From Paracoccus sp. TOH (GTDB lineage Bacteria; Pseudomonadota; Alphaproteobacteria; Rhodobacterales; Rhodobacteraceae), in assembly GCF_030388245.1 (NCBI RefSeq), contig NZ_CP098362.1, forward strand, positions 496,001 to 560,000: a stretch of 64,000 bases of DNA, in the 5' to 3' direction. The notes under the pieces were generated by a model, which was not told where the DNA came from, searched no databases, and saw only the letters and a list, made by a program, of their open reading frames with translations. How positions within the stretch are numbered: the first letter of the stretch is position 1; each line of letters begins with the position of its first letter. Below are positions 27,310 through 35,597 of this stretch, piece by piece. The position numbers and the translations under genes are program-made.

Positions 27310-27804
27310 TTATCGGGTCATCGCCTCGATGGGCCGCGGCGGAACCGCTTGCGTCACCAGATGGCTTTTCCGCTTCTCGTAGAAGGCATTGCCGCCCGCG
27401 ACCAGGACGTAATGCATGTTGTCATAGGGGAATCTGTGCCCGGCGGTGTGGAAGAACATGGCATTGCCGATCAGCGGGTGGCGCTCGCCGCGCAGGACCG
27501 ACCGCGCCGCCTCGCGGACCTGGGGCGGAACCCTGTCCATGCGCCGCGTCATCACCCCCGGCGCAAATTGCCGCTTCTGACCCACGACGCCGCAGACGGT
27601 GTTCGGGTACTGGTCCGAACGGACGCGATTCATCACCACGCTGCCGACCGCCACCAGCCCGTCGCGGCTCGAGCGGTTGGCCTCGAAATACATCGCGCGC
27701 TCCATGCATTCCAGCTCGCTGTGCCGGCGGAAGGAACAGCCGGCCAGAACCAGCAGCGCCGCGGCCAGCAGGGCGCCGGCGCGCAATTTCGGGATCGTCA
27801 TCAT
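27310..27804 (-). CDS. SleB/CwlJ-like cell-wall hydrolase lipoprotein
   Basis: A 164-residue protein with a lipoprotein signal (LLVLAGC, Cys22) and a hydrolase-2 domain. Key sequence: ECMERAMYFEANRSSRDGLVAVGSVVMNRV, in which the Glu of YFEA is the presumed catalytic acid, then the NTVCGVVGQ segment. Alphaproteobacteria use such proteins as peptidoglycan hydrolases outside sporulation. Outer-membrane anchoring is likely. Either of two adjacent ATGs (27804 or 27801) may be used. Confidence 0.85.
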   Translation of the reverse strand: MMTIPKLRAGALLAAALLVLAGCSFRRHSELECMERAMYFEANRSSRDGLVAVGSVVMNRVRSDQYPNTVCGVVGQKRQFAPGVMTRRMDRVPPQVREAARSVLRGERHPLIGNAMFFHTAGHRFPYDNMHYVLVAGGNAFYEKRKSHLVTQAVPPRPIEAMTR

Positions 27805-27915
27805 CTGCCCATCCTGCCGTGCATGGCATGTTATTGTGGTTTGCCCTTGCCGGCAGAATAGCAGCAGCCGGAACGCCGCATCAACCCTGCCCTGCCCCGC
27901 CGCCTGAACCGGCCC

Positions 27916-28353
27916 TTACGCGGTCAGATCGTCGCCGGTGGCATGTTCATGGCCGCAAAGCGCGTGGTTGCCCAGCACCTCGATCACCCGGCAATCGGCG
28001 ATCCGCCCCGAGGAGCAATGCGCCAGCATCCGTTCCAATTCGTCGCGCAACGCCTCGAGCCGGCGCAGGCGGGCGTTCACGGCGGCAAGCTGTCGCCCGG
28101 CGATGCGGTCGGCGGCGGCGCAGGACCGGTCGGGATTGTCGGACAAGGCCAGCAATTCGCGGATATCCTCCAGCGCGAAGCCCAGTTCGCGGGCGTGGCG
28201 GATGAAGGCCAGCCGCTCTTGCGTGCGGCGCCCGTAAAGCCGCTGGTTGCCGCTGCTGCGCTCGGCCTCGGGCAGCAGGCCGATCTGTTCGTAATAGCGG
28301 ATGGTCGGCACCTTCACCCCGGTCGCCCGGCTCAGTTTTCCGATACTCAGCAT
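27916..28353 (-). CDS. MerR family metal-responsive regulator (CadR/ZntR/PbrR-like)
   Basis: A 145-residue activator. Residues 1-70 are the MerR DNA-binding domain (IGKLSRATGVKVPTIRYYEQIGLL), followed by the dimerisation helix. Cys78 and the loop Cys113-x7-Cys121 match the divalent-metal site of ZntR, CadR and PbrR. The tail adds Cys133, His135 and His137, reminiscent of CadR's His-rich end. Divergent from the ZntA-type ATPase, with a 19-bp-spacer promoter and dyad between them. Zn, Cd or Pb is the expected inducer; the extra C-terminal ligands favour Cd or Pb only weakly. Confidence 0.88.
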   Translation of the reverse strand: MLSIGKLSRATGVKVPTIRYYEQIGLLPEAERSSGNQRLYGRRTQERLAFIRHARELGFALEDIRELLALSDNPDRSCAAADRIAGRQLAAVNARLRRLEALRDELERMLAHCSSGRIADCRVIEVLGNHALCGHEHATGDDLTA

Positions 28354-28363
28354 GAAATGACCC

Positions 28364-28394
28364 TTGAAGCTCTAGCGACTAGAGATCCTATCTT
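28364..28394 (+). promoter_or_regulatory. MerR-type promoter of zntA with dyad operator
   Basis: TTGAAG (28364-28369), a 19-nt spacer and TATCTT (28389-28394), reading toward zntA. The over-long spacer holds a perfect dyad CTCTAG-CGA-CTAGAG (28370-28384). This is the exact layout of promoters that MerR proteins activate by DNA distortion. Confidence 0.88.
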
Positions 28395-28428
28395 CCCGAA
28401 TCGAAGAAGGCAATTGAAGGGAAATGAG

Positions 28429-30582
28429 ATGACGGAACGGCTGGAATGGCGGGTGACCGGCATGGATTGCGCGGGCTGCGCGCGCAAGCTGACCGATGCC
28501 GTGGCTCGGCTCGATGGCGTGGAACAGGTCAATGTCGGCCTGATGGCCGAACGCCTGTCCCTGACCCTGCAGCCCGGGCCGACCAGGGCGCAGGATATCG
28601 AGACGGTGGTGCGCCGGCTGGGCTACGGCATTGCCGTGCCGGCCGGGGACACCCTTCCGATCCGCGACGCCTGCTGCGGCGGCGATCATGCGCGCGCCCA
28701 GCCAGAACCGTCGCCGCGCTGGTACGAAACGGTCCGGGGGCGGCTGGTCCTAGGCACCGGCGCGCTGCTGGCCCTGGCCTGGGCGGTCACGCTGTGGGGG
28801 CCGGCAGAGGCCGGGCGATGGGCCTTCGTGCTGGCCTGCCTGATCGGCACGGCACCGGTGGCCTGGCGGGCGGCGCAGGCCCTGCGCATGGGCCAGCCCT
28901 TCACCATCGAAAGCCTGATGACCATCGCCGCCATCGGCGCCCTGGCCATCGGCGCGGCCGAGGAGGCGGCGCTGGTGGTCTTCCTGTTCGCCCTGGGCGA
29001 GCTTCTGGAAGGGTTCGCCGCCAACCGCGCCCGCGACGGCATCCGGGCGCTGGCCCGGCTGGTGCCGCAGACCGCCCTGCTGATCGAGGGCGAGCGCCTC
29101 CGCGAGATCCCCGCCGGCCGGCTGCGGCCCGGCGATCCGGTGCTGGTGCGGCCCGGGGCGCGCATCCCCGCCGATGGCGAGATCGTCGAGGGGCTGGGCG
29201 GCATCGACGAAAGCCCGGTGACCGGCGAAAGCCTGCCCGTCACCCGCGGCCCGGGCGATCCGGTCCTTGCCGGCACCGTCAATGCCGAGGCGGCGCTGCG
29301 CATCCGCGTGACCCGCGCCGGCGCCGACAACACCATCGCCCGCATCATCCGCCTGGTCGAGGAGGCCGAGGAGGCGCGTGCCCCGACCGAGCGCTTCATC
29401 GACCGCTTCAGCCGCTGGTACATGCCCGCGGTGGTGCTGCTCGCGGCGCTGGTCATGCTGCTGCCGCCGCTTCTGGCCGGCGAGCCCTGGGGCACCTGGA
29501 TCTATCGCGGCCTCGCGCTGTTGCTGATCGGCTGCCCCTGTGCGCTGGTGATCTCGGTGCCGGCGGCCATCGCCTCGGCGCTGTCCAGCGGCGCGCGGCG
29601 CGGCCTGCTGCTGAAGGGCGGCGCGGCACTGGAGGCGGCGGCGCGGGTGCAGAGCCTAGGCTTCGACAAGACCGGCACGCTGACCGTCGGCCGCCCCGAG
29701 GTGACCGGCATCGTGGCCCTGGCCGCGGCCGAGCAGGAGGAGGTGCTGGCGCTGGCCGCCGCGGTCGAAAGCGCCTCGAGCCATCCGCTGGCGCAGGCGA
29801 TCCTGCGCCGGGCCGAAGCCCTGCCCCTGCCCCTGCCGCAGGCCAGCCAGGCCCGCGCCATCCCCGGCAAAGGCGTCGAGGCGGTGGTTGCCGGCCGGAC
29901 CCTGACCGTCGCCAGTCCCGGCCATGCCGTGGCGGCCGGGGTGCTGGGCGCTGCCGAGACTGCCCGCATCCGGGCGCTGGAGGAACAGGGCCTGACCGTC
30001 GCCGTGCTTTATGACCGGCAGGCGCTTGGCCTGATCACCCTGCGCGACGAACCCCGCGCCGACGCCGCCGAGGCGATCCGCCAGATCCGGGCGCTGGACA
30101 TCGCGCCGCTGATCCTGACCGGGGACAACCCGCGCAGCGCCGCCGCCATCGCCGGTCCCCTGGGCACCGATTGGCGGGCCGGCATGCTGCCCGAGGACAA
30201 GCTGGCCGCAATCCGCGACCTGGCCGCCCGGGGCGGGGTGATGATGGTGGGCGACGGCATCAACGATGCCCCGGCGCTGAAACAGGCCAGCATCGGCGTG
30301 GCGATGGGCTCGGGCGCCGACGTGGCGCTGGAGACGGCCGACGCGGCGATCCTGCGCGACCGGGTCACGGATATCGCCGCGCTGATCCGGCTGGCCCGCG
30401 CCACCATGGCGAATATCCGCCAGAACGTCGCTATCGCGCTGGGGCTGAAGGGCGTGTTCCTGGTCACCTCGGTCCTGGGGATCACCGGGCTGTGGATCGC
30501 CATCCTGGCCGATACCGGCGCCACGGTGCTGGTGACGCTGAACGCGCTGCGCCTGTTGCGGCTGGACCCGACGCGGGAATAG
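28429..30582 (+). CDS. zntA: Zn/Cd/Pb-exporting P1B-type ATPase
   Basis: A 717-residue inner-membrane metal pump. It has an N-terminal heavy-metal-associated domain with GMDCAGC (Cys14, Cys17), then a Cys-Cys-Gly-Gly-Asp-His stretch at about 83. The transmembrane metal site is CPC (Cys369, Cys371), and the phosphorylation site is DKTGTLT (Asp413). The actuator motif TGES and the GDGINDAPALK hinge are present, and DTGATVLVTLNALRL near the C terminus is the ZntA-type Asp motif. Start ATG at 28429 preceded by AAGGGAAA. Controlled by the divergent MerR regulator. Confidence 0.95.
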   Translation: MTERLEWRVTGMDCAGCARKLTDAVARLDGVEQVNVGLMAERLSLTLQPGPTRAQDIETVVRRLGYGIAVPAGDTLPIRDACCGGDHARAQPEPSPRWYETVRGRLVLGTGALLALAWAVTLWGPAEAGRWAFVLACLIGTAPVAWRAAQALRMGQPFTIESLMTIAAIGALAIGAAEEAALVVFLFALGELLEGFAANRARDGIRALARLVPQTALLIEGERLREIPAGRLRPGDPVLVRPGARIPADGEIVEGLGGIDESPVTGESLPVTRGPGDPVLAGTVNAEAALRIRVTRAGADNTIARIIRLVEEAEEARAPTERFIDRFSRWYMPAVVLLAALVMLLPPLLAGEPWGTWIYRGLALLLIGCPCALVISVPAAIASALSSGARRGLLLKGGAALEAAARVQSLGFDKTGTLTVGRPEVTGIVALAAAEQEEVLALAAAVESASSHPLAQAILRRAEALPLPLPQASQARAIPGKGVEAVVAGRTLTVASPGHAVAAGVLGAAETARIRALEEQGLTVAVLYDRQALGLITLRDEPRADAAEAIRQIRALDIAPLILTGDNPRSAAAIAGPLGTDWRAGMLPEDKLAAIRDLAARGGVMMVGDGINDAPALKQASIGVAMGSGADVALETADAAILRDRVTDIAALIRLARATMANIRQNVAIALGLKGVFLVTSVLGITGLWIAILADTGATVLVTLNALRLLRLDPTRE

Positions 30583-30610
30583 GCGGGGCGCGCGCGCAGG
30601 CGGCCCCGCC
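30582..30610. terminator. Possible bidirectional hairpin between zntA and aldehyde dehydrogenase
   Basis: GGCGGGGC (30582-30589) pairs perfectly with GCCCCGCC (30603-30610) across a 13-nt loop, in the short gap between two convergent genes. No T-run on either side, so intrinsic termination is uncertain. Confidence 0.35.
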
Positions 30611-30615
30611 GCCGC

Positions 30616-32019
30616 TCAGCGCGCCTCGTTCACGATGCGGATCTGGGTGAATTCATGCAGCCCCTCCTCGGCGAATTCGACGCCGAGGCCGGATTGCTTG
30701 GCGCCGCCGAAAGGCATGTTCGGCCCGAAATCCAGGTGCTTGTTGATCCAGACCGTGCCGCTTTCCATGCGCTCGGCGACGCTGCGGGCCAGGGCGCGAT
30801 CCTCGCCCCAGACCGAGCCGCCCAGACCGAGGTCCAGCCCGTTGGCGCTGGCCACCGCCGATTCCACATCCTCGAAGCGGATCACCGGCAGGATCGGGCC
30901 GAACTGCTCCTCGTCCACGATGCGGTCGCCGTCCCTGACATCGGCGACGATGGTCGGGCGGATGAAAAAGCCCGGCCCCTCGGACACCTCGCCGCCGGCC
31001 AGGATGCGGCCATCGGCGCGGGCCGAGTCGAGGAAGCCCCTGACCTTTTCGAACTGCATGCGGTTCTGCAGCGGGCCGATGGTGGTGCCCTGCTGCAAGC
31101 CGTCGCCCACCACCGCGGCCTCGGCCAGCGCGGCCAGGCGGGCGCAGACATCCTCGTAGATCGAGTCGTGCACATAGGCGCGCTTGATCGCCAGACAGAC
31201 CTGCCCGGCATTCATAAAGGCGCCGGCGAACAGCCCCGGCGCGACCTTGGCGGGGTCGGCGCCCGGCAGCACGATGGCCGCGTCGTTGCCGCCCAGTTCC
31301 AGCGTCAGCCGCTTGATGGTGGATGCCGCGCTGGCCATGATCTTCTGCCCGGTCGCGGTCGAACCGGTGAAGGAGATCTTGGCGACATCGGGATGCGCGG
31401 TCAGCGCCGCGCCCAGATCGTTCTGGTCGGTGACGATGTTGACCACGCCCGGCGGCAGGATCCCGGCGATGATCTCGCCCAGTTTCAGCGTGGTCAGCGG
31501 CGTGGTCGGCGCGGGCTTGACCACCATGGTGTTGCCGGCCAGCAGCGCCAGCGGCAGCTTGAAGGCCACGATCAGCACCGGGAAGTTCCAGGGGATGATC
31601 GCGCCCACCACGCCCAGCGGCTTGCGGAACTGCCGCACCAGCCGGCTGTCATTGTCCTCGATCACCTTCACCGGCAGGTCGTAGCCCGCCAGGTGGCGGA
31701 TGAAGGCGCAGGTATACAGGATCTCGGCCTGGGCCTCGGGCAGCGGCTTGCCCTGCTCTTGCGTCAGCAGCCGGGCGAATTCCTCGGCCCGGGCGTCAAG
31801 AGCCTCGGCGATCTGCAGGATCAGGGCGCGGCGCTCCTCGATCGGGCGGGCGGCCCAGCCTGGAAACGCGGTTCTGGCCGCCGCCACCGCCGCGTCGAGT
31901 TGCGCCCGCGAGGCGCGCGGCGCCTCGGCCAGCACCTGTTCGTTGGCGGGGTTCACGACCGCCATGGTCATGTCGCCCGCGACCAGCTTTCCGTCGATCA
32001 GCAGTCTGTATTCGGTCAT
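30616..32019 (-). CDS. NAD(P)-dependent aldehyde dehydrogenase linked to the amine dehydrogenase locus
   Basis: A 467-residue class I-like aldehyde dehydrogenase. The general base Glu241 is in LELGGND and the nucleophile Cys275 in AGQVCLA. GSTATG is the NAD-binding turn, and PWNFP is at 143-147. It would oxidise the aldehyde released when QHNDH deaminates a primary amine, giving a carboxylic acid. It is divergent from qhpR and shares a long inverted-repeat element with the qhpA promoter, supporting co-regulation. Substrate preference (for example butyraldehyde) is inference from the neighbouring pathway. Confidence 0.9.
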   Translation of the reverse strand: MTEYRLLIDGKLVAGDMTMAVVNPANEQVLAEAPRASRAQLDAAVAAARTAFPGWAARPIEERRALILQIAEALDARAEEFARLLTQEQGKPLPEAQAEILYTCAFIRHLAGYDLPVKVIEDNDSRLVRQFRKPLGVVGAIIPWNFPVLIVAFKLPLALLAGNTMVVKPAPTTPLTTLKLGEIIAGILPPGVVNIVTDQNDLGAALTAHPDVAKISFTGSTATGQKIMASAASTIKRLTLELGGNDAAIVLPGADPAKVAPGLFAGAFMNAGQVCLAIKRAYVHDSIYEDVCARLAALAEAAVVGDGLQQGTTIGPLQNRMQFEKVRGFLDSARADGRILAGGEVSEGPGFFIRPTIVADVRDGDRIVDEEQFGPILPVIRFEDVESAVASANGLDLGLGGSVWGEDRALARSVAERMESGTVWINKHLDFGPNMPFGGAKQSGLGVEFAEEGLHEFTQIRIVNEAR

Positions 32020-32068
32020 CTTACCCCTCCCGGAACCTGGGCGCGATCCTGGACCAGGCCGGCGGCGC

Positions 32069-32131
32069 GATTCTTGCCAAATCCGGCCAATCGTCGCAGC
32101 GGCGCGGAAATCTGGCCGGAAATGTCAGGTT
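32069..32131. promoter_or_regulatory. Inverted-repeat regulatory element, copy 1 (ALDH/qhpR divergent region)
   Basis: Arms TGCCAAATCCGGCCA (32075-32089) and TGGCCGGAAATGTCA (32113-32127) form an imperfect inverted repeat (12 of 15 positions) with 23 nt between. The flanks GATTCTTG and GGTT are also shared with the copy at 40080-40151. It lies about 55 nt upstream of the aldehyde dehydrogenase start and 200 nt from qhpR. Probable QhpR site, by inference. Confidence 0.7.
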
Positions 32132-32329
32132 GCCCCCGGCCGCGATCTGCCGCGATCCCTGACAAAAATGACGCATTTGCAAAGGTTTCAGGACAATCTC
32201 CCTGCTCCGCGGTCCCATCGCGGGTTTCTTGGGGATCGCGGCGCGGCTGTGCTACAGTTTGTCGCAACAGGGAATTGCCGGGCCAAGGCGCGAGACAGCG
32301 GCCGACCCGGCGCAGCCACGGGAAATGCC

Positions 32330-33310
32330 ATGCAGACGTCATGGATTCGCGGAGCCGTCGCATCGATGCTTCTGGGGCCGGAGGCCGAGCCCGTCCTTGC
32401 GGCGGCCGAGCCGCCGATGCCGCTGGAAACCTTCGTCGGCCGGTTGGAGCGGGAACGCGCCACCAGCACCGACAGCCTGCAATGGTGGCGCTCGGGCGAG
32501 GCCATCCGCCTGACCAGCATCGGCACCCTGGGCGAGGCCGTTGCGCCGCGCCGCACCCTGGGCGAGGCGCTGCGCACCTTTGCCCGCGGCTTTCCGGTGC
32601 TGCAATCGAACAGCACCGTCTCGCTGGAGGTGACCGGGGACGAGGCGCATGTCTCCTATCGCGTACTCGACCCGCGGATCTGGCCGCGCCGCTCGGATGC
32701 CGAGCTGACGCTGGGTCTGATCCGCGGCATCTGCGACCGCTACGGCGTCCCGCGCGAGGCGATCCAGGACCTGTGTTTCGAGCATGAGCCGGACCGCGAC
32801 CTGCGGGCGCTGGCCCGCCACCTGGGCCGCGCGCCGCGTTTCGGCCAGGACGAGAACCGCATCACCTTCCGCGCCGAGGTGCTGGCCCACCGGCTGCGGG
32901 CCGAGCCGCAGGGGGATGCGGCGGAAAGCGTCAAGCGGCTGGATTCGGCGCTGATCGAGCTGCGCCGGCAGACCCCGGTCGCGCAGCGGGTGCATGAGCT
33001 GATCCTGGCGCAAATGGAGCGCGGGCTGGTCAACCAGGGCCATATCGCCGCGCAGCTCGGCATGTCCGAGCGGTCGCTGCGTCGGGCGCTGGCCGCCGAA
33101 GGCCAGCCCTTTCACGAGATCCTCGAGGAATGCCGCCGCGCCCATGGCTTCGCGCTGCTGGTGCGCAGCGACCGGCTGTTCGGCGAGATCGCGCTGCTTC
33201 TGGGCTATTCCGATCAGACCGCGTTTTCGCGGGCCTTTTCGCGCTGGTACGGCGCCTCGCCGCGCGAGCTGAGGAAGATGGGCGCCGAGGAGGTCAGCGT
33301 GATCCGCTGA
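32330..33310 (+). CDS. qhpR: QhpR, AraC-family activator of amine dehydrogenase genes
   Basis: A 326-residue regulator. The N-terminal 200 residues are an arabinose-binding-like domain (TLGEALRTFARGFPVLQSNSTVSLEV). The C terminus is an AraC DNA-binding domain with two helix-turn-helices (GHIAAQLGMSERSLRRALAAEG and EIALLLGYSDQTAFSRAFSRWYGASPRELR). In Paracoccus this gene activates the qhp operon in response to amines such as n-butylamine. ATG at 32330 follows GGGAAA and gives a family-like N terminus. Its last 97 nt overlap the 3' end of the opposite qhpF gene. Confidence 0.88.
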   Translation: MQTSWIRGAVASMLLGPEAEPVLAAAEPPMPLETFVGRLERERATSTDSLQWWRSGEAIRLTSIGTLGEAVAPRRTLGEALRTFARGFPVLQSNSTVSLEVTGDEAHVSYRVLDPRIWPRRSDAELTLGLIRGICDRYGVPREAIQDLCFEHEPDRDLRALARHLGRAPRFGQDENRITFRAEVLAHRLRAEPQGDAAESVKRLDSALIELRRQTPVAQRVHELILAQMERGLVNQGHIAAQLGMSERSLRRALAAEGQPFHEILEECRRAHGFALLVRSDRLFGEIALLLGYSDQTAFSRAFSRWYGASPRELRKMGAEEVSVIR

Positions 33311-34935
33311 TCGAAGCGGCCCTCGCGCGCCGGGCCGCTATGGGCGATGAAGATGCGCGTGGCATCGCCGCGCCGCGCCTCGATCGCGGCCAGGATGCGC
33401 CGGCAGGCGGCATCGTCGATTTCCGAGAAGGCCTCGTCGAAGACCAGCACCTCGGCCGGGCGCAGCATCGCGCGGGCGATGGCGATGCGCTGGCGCAACC
33501 CGCCCGAGAGATTGGCCCCCGTCTCGCCGATGGGCGTGGCCAGCCCCGCCGCGGCCCGCGCCCAGCCGGCCAGGTCGGCGGCCTCCAGCGCCTGCCACAG
33601 CGCCGCGTCATCCGCATCCGGCGCGGCAAGGCGCAGGTTTTCGGCCAGCGTGCCGCGCAGAATCGCCGGGCGCTGCGCCAGGTGAGTGATGCGCGCGGCC
33701 AGCGCCAGCGGCCGCAGATGCGCGACCTCGGCGCCCGCAAGCCGGGCCGATCCCTCGGCCAGCGGCGCGTCGCGGGTCAGCACGGCCATCAGCCGCGACT
33801 TGCCGATCCCCGACGGCCCGTCCAGCAGCACGCGCTGGCCGGGCAGGATCGCGGCCGTCACCGGATGATGTGCGGCACCCTCGGCGCGGGCCTCGCGCAG
33901 GGCGATGGCCAGCGGCGCCGCGGGCGGCTCGGCGCCGGCGTCCGGGCGGGCCGAGGCGATTACCGCGCCCAGCCGGTCCGCCGCCACCCGCGCCCGGGCC
34001 TGCGCGTGGTAAAGGCCCAGCAGGTTGCGCAGCGGCCCCGACATCATCCCGGCATAGGCCAGGAAGGCGACCAGCGTGCCGATCTGCCATTCGCCGCGCA
34101 CCACCTGCCAGCCGCCGACCAACAGAATGGAGCCGCGCAGGATGGCGGTGATGGTCTGGCTGACCGCGCCCACCGTCTCGGACCAGAGCCGCTGGCGGGT
34201 CAGCCCGGCGATCTGCGCCTGCTGTGCGGCGCCGAAGCCGGCCGCGCGCTGGTCCAGCGCCCCCAGGCCGCGCAGGGTGGCGCGGGCCGACAGCGTCTCG
34301 GCCATCTGCGCGGACAGCGCCCCGCGCTGGCTGCGCACCTCCTCGGCCAGCGCGCGGGTCCGGGGTCGGGCGCGGGACAGGAACCACAGCTCGAACGGCG
34401 CCGCCAGCAGTGGCAAAAGCGCCATGCGCCAGTCCAGCGCGATCATCAGGACCAGCCCGCCGGCCAGCCGGAACAGCGCGCCGACCGCGACCAGGGCGGT
34501 GTCGAAGGCGAAGCCCTGGATCTCGGCGCAATCGCCGTCGAGCCGCGCCATCGCCTCACCCAAGGGCAGGTCGGGGCGGTCAGGGTCGCGTGCCAGTGCC
34601 GCGCCGAACAGCCGGCCGCGCAGGTCGGCCAGCATCCGGGCCGAGGCGCGCAGGTGCAGCATGGCGTTCACCATCCCGAAACCCACCGCGCAAAGGCCGA
34701 GCGCAAAGGCCAGCCCGGCCCAGAAGATCAGCGCGCCCATGTCCCGCGCCATGATGCCGGCGTCGATCACCTGCCGGGTCAGCATCGGCATCGCCAGCCC
34801 CAGCGCCGCTGCGGCAAGCGATGCCGCCAGCACCACCAGCCCCGAGGGCAGCGCCCGCGCCATCACCGGCGCCAGCCAGCCCGCCGCTTCGGCGCCGAAG
34901 ATCAGCCGTGCCATCCGTGCCGCCAGCCTATCCAT
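33214..34935 (-). CDS. qhpF: QhpF, single-protein ABC exporter for amine dehydrogenase biogenesis
   Basis: A 573-residue half-transporter: six helices (about 15-300), then a nucleotide-binding domain with Walker A GPSGIGKS, signature LSGGLRQRIAIARA and Walker B VLVFDEAFSEID. In Paracoccus QhpF is required for QHNDH formation and is thought to export the matured gamma subunit to the periplasm. It overlaps qhpE by 8 nt. The C-terminal 32 codons lie antisense to the end of qhpR. Confidence 0.9.
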   Translation of the reverse strand: MDRLAARMARLIFGAEAAGWLAPVMARALPSGLVVLAASLAAAALGLAMPMLTRQVIDAGIMARDMGALIFWAGLAFALGLCAVGFGMVNAMLHLRASARMLADLRGRLFGAALARDPDRPDLPLGEAMARLDGDCAEIQGFAFDTALVAVGALFRLAGGLVLMIALDWRMALLPLLAAPFELWFLSRARPRTRALAEEVRSQRGALSAQMAETLSARATLRGLGALDQRAAGFGAAQQAQIAGLTRQRLWSETVGAVSQTITAILRGSILLVGGWQVVRGEWQIGTLVAFLAYAGMMSGPLRNLLGLYHAQARARVAADRLGAVIASARPDAGAEPPAAPLAIALREARAEGAAHHPVTAAILPGQRVLLDGPSGIGKSRLMAVLTRDAPLAEGSARLAGAEVAHLRPLALAARITHLAQRPAILRGTLAENLRLAAPDADDAALWQALEAADLAGWARAAAGLATPIGETGANLSGGLRQRIAIARAMLRPAEVLVFDEAFSEIDDAACRRILAAIEARRGDATRIFIAHSGPAREGRFDQRITLTSSAPIFLSSRGEAPYQREKARENAV

Positions 34936-35596
34936 GGCCGCTTTTCCGTTCCGGCCCGTGATGGAGCGCGCGTGCCGCCAGCGCCGCGATGGCGGCCGGT
35001 CCGTCCAGCCGGCCCGCCCCCGTCATGATCGCCGCCAGATGGCCGGCGACGCGGGCCGCGCCAAGGCTGGCGCCGCCCAAGCCGGGCGGGGCGTGCTCGG
35101 GCGAGTTGCACCAGGCGCCGAACAGCGCCGGGCCAAGCTGCGACAGATCCTGCCAGCCGCAGCGGGCATCGCCGGTGGCGGCGATGACGCCGGGATAGGC
35201 GGCCGGAAAGCAGGGCGCGCCGCGGGCCGGATGCGCCGCGACCAGCACCGCCCCGCCCGCCACCAGCGCCTCGCAGGCTCGGCGCAGCGGCGCCCGGTCG
35301 GCGCTCAGCCCCAGGCTCATGCAGATGACATCGGGCCGCCGCGCCCCCATGGCACCGAACCAGCGCAGCGCGGCGGCGACGCGCAGCGCGCTGGTCAGCG
35401 GCCGCGCGTCGAAGACCTGGGCATGGATGATCGCCGCGCCCGGACAGGCGCGGCGGATGATCGCGGCGACGGCGGTGCCGTGGCCCAGCCGGTCGGGCCC
35501 GGCCGCGATGGCCGCGCCGTCGGCCATGAAGGCGCGGGCGGCGTCGGCCTGATCCTCGGGGCCGGGGCCGCTGTCGATCACCCCCACCCGCAGCAT
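34928..35596 (-). CDS. qhpE: QhpE, atypical subtilisin-like protease that trims the gamma subunit
   Basis: A 222-residue subtilase without signal peptide or prodomain, so cytoplasmic. Catalytic residues are Asp8 (VGVIDSG), His39 (GHGTAVAA) and Ser177 (GGASLGAARVAGH). The usual oxyanion-hole Asn region (AAGN) reads AAHPARG, so the Asn is absent. QhpE of Paracoccus is described as an unusual subtilisin that removes the 28-residue leader of QhpC. Start 35596 follows the qhpB stop by one base, and no larger start gives a sensible protein. Confidence 0.9.
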   Translation of the reverse strand: MLRVGVIDSGPGPEDQADAARAFMADGAAIAAGPDRLGHGTAVAAIIRRACPGAAIIHAQVFDARPLTSALRVAAALRWFGAMGARRPDVICMSLGLSADRAPLRRACEALVAGGAVLVAAHPARGAPCFPAAYPGVIAATGDARCGWQDLSQLGPALFGAWCNSPEHAPPGLGGASLGAARVAGHLAAIMTGAGRLDGPAAIAALAARALHHGPERKSGHG

Positions 35597-35597
35597 G

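Noticed and set aside
32060..32140. Sigma-54 promoter in the amine-locus control regions (TGGC/GC-like spacing)
   Set aside because: The GG-N10-GC spacing does not hold at any of the TGGC sites, and the conserved pattern is better described as an inverted repeat.
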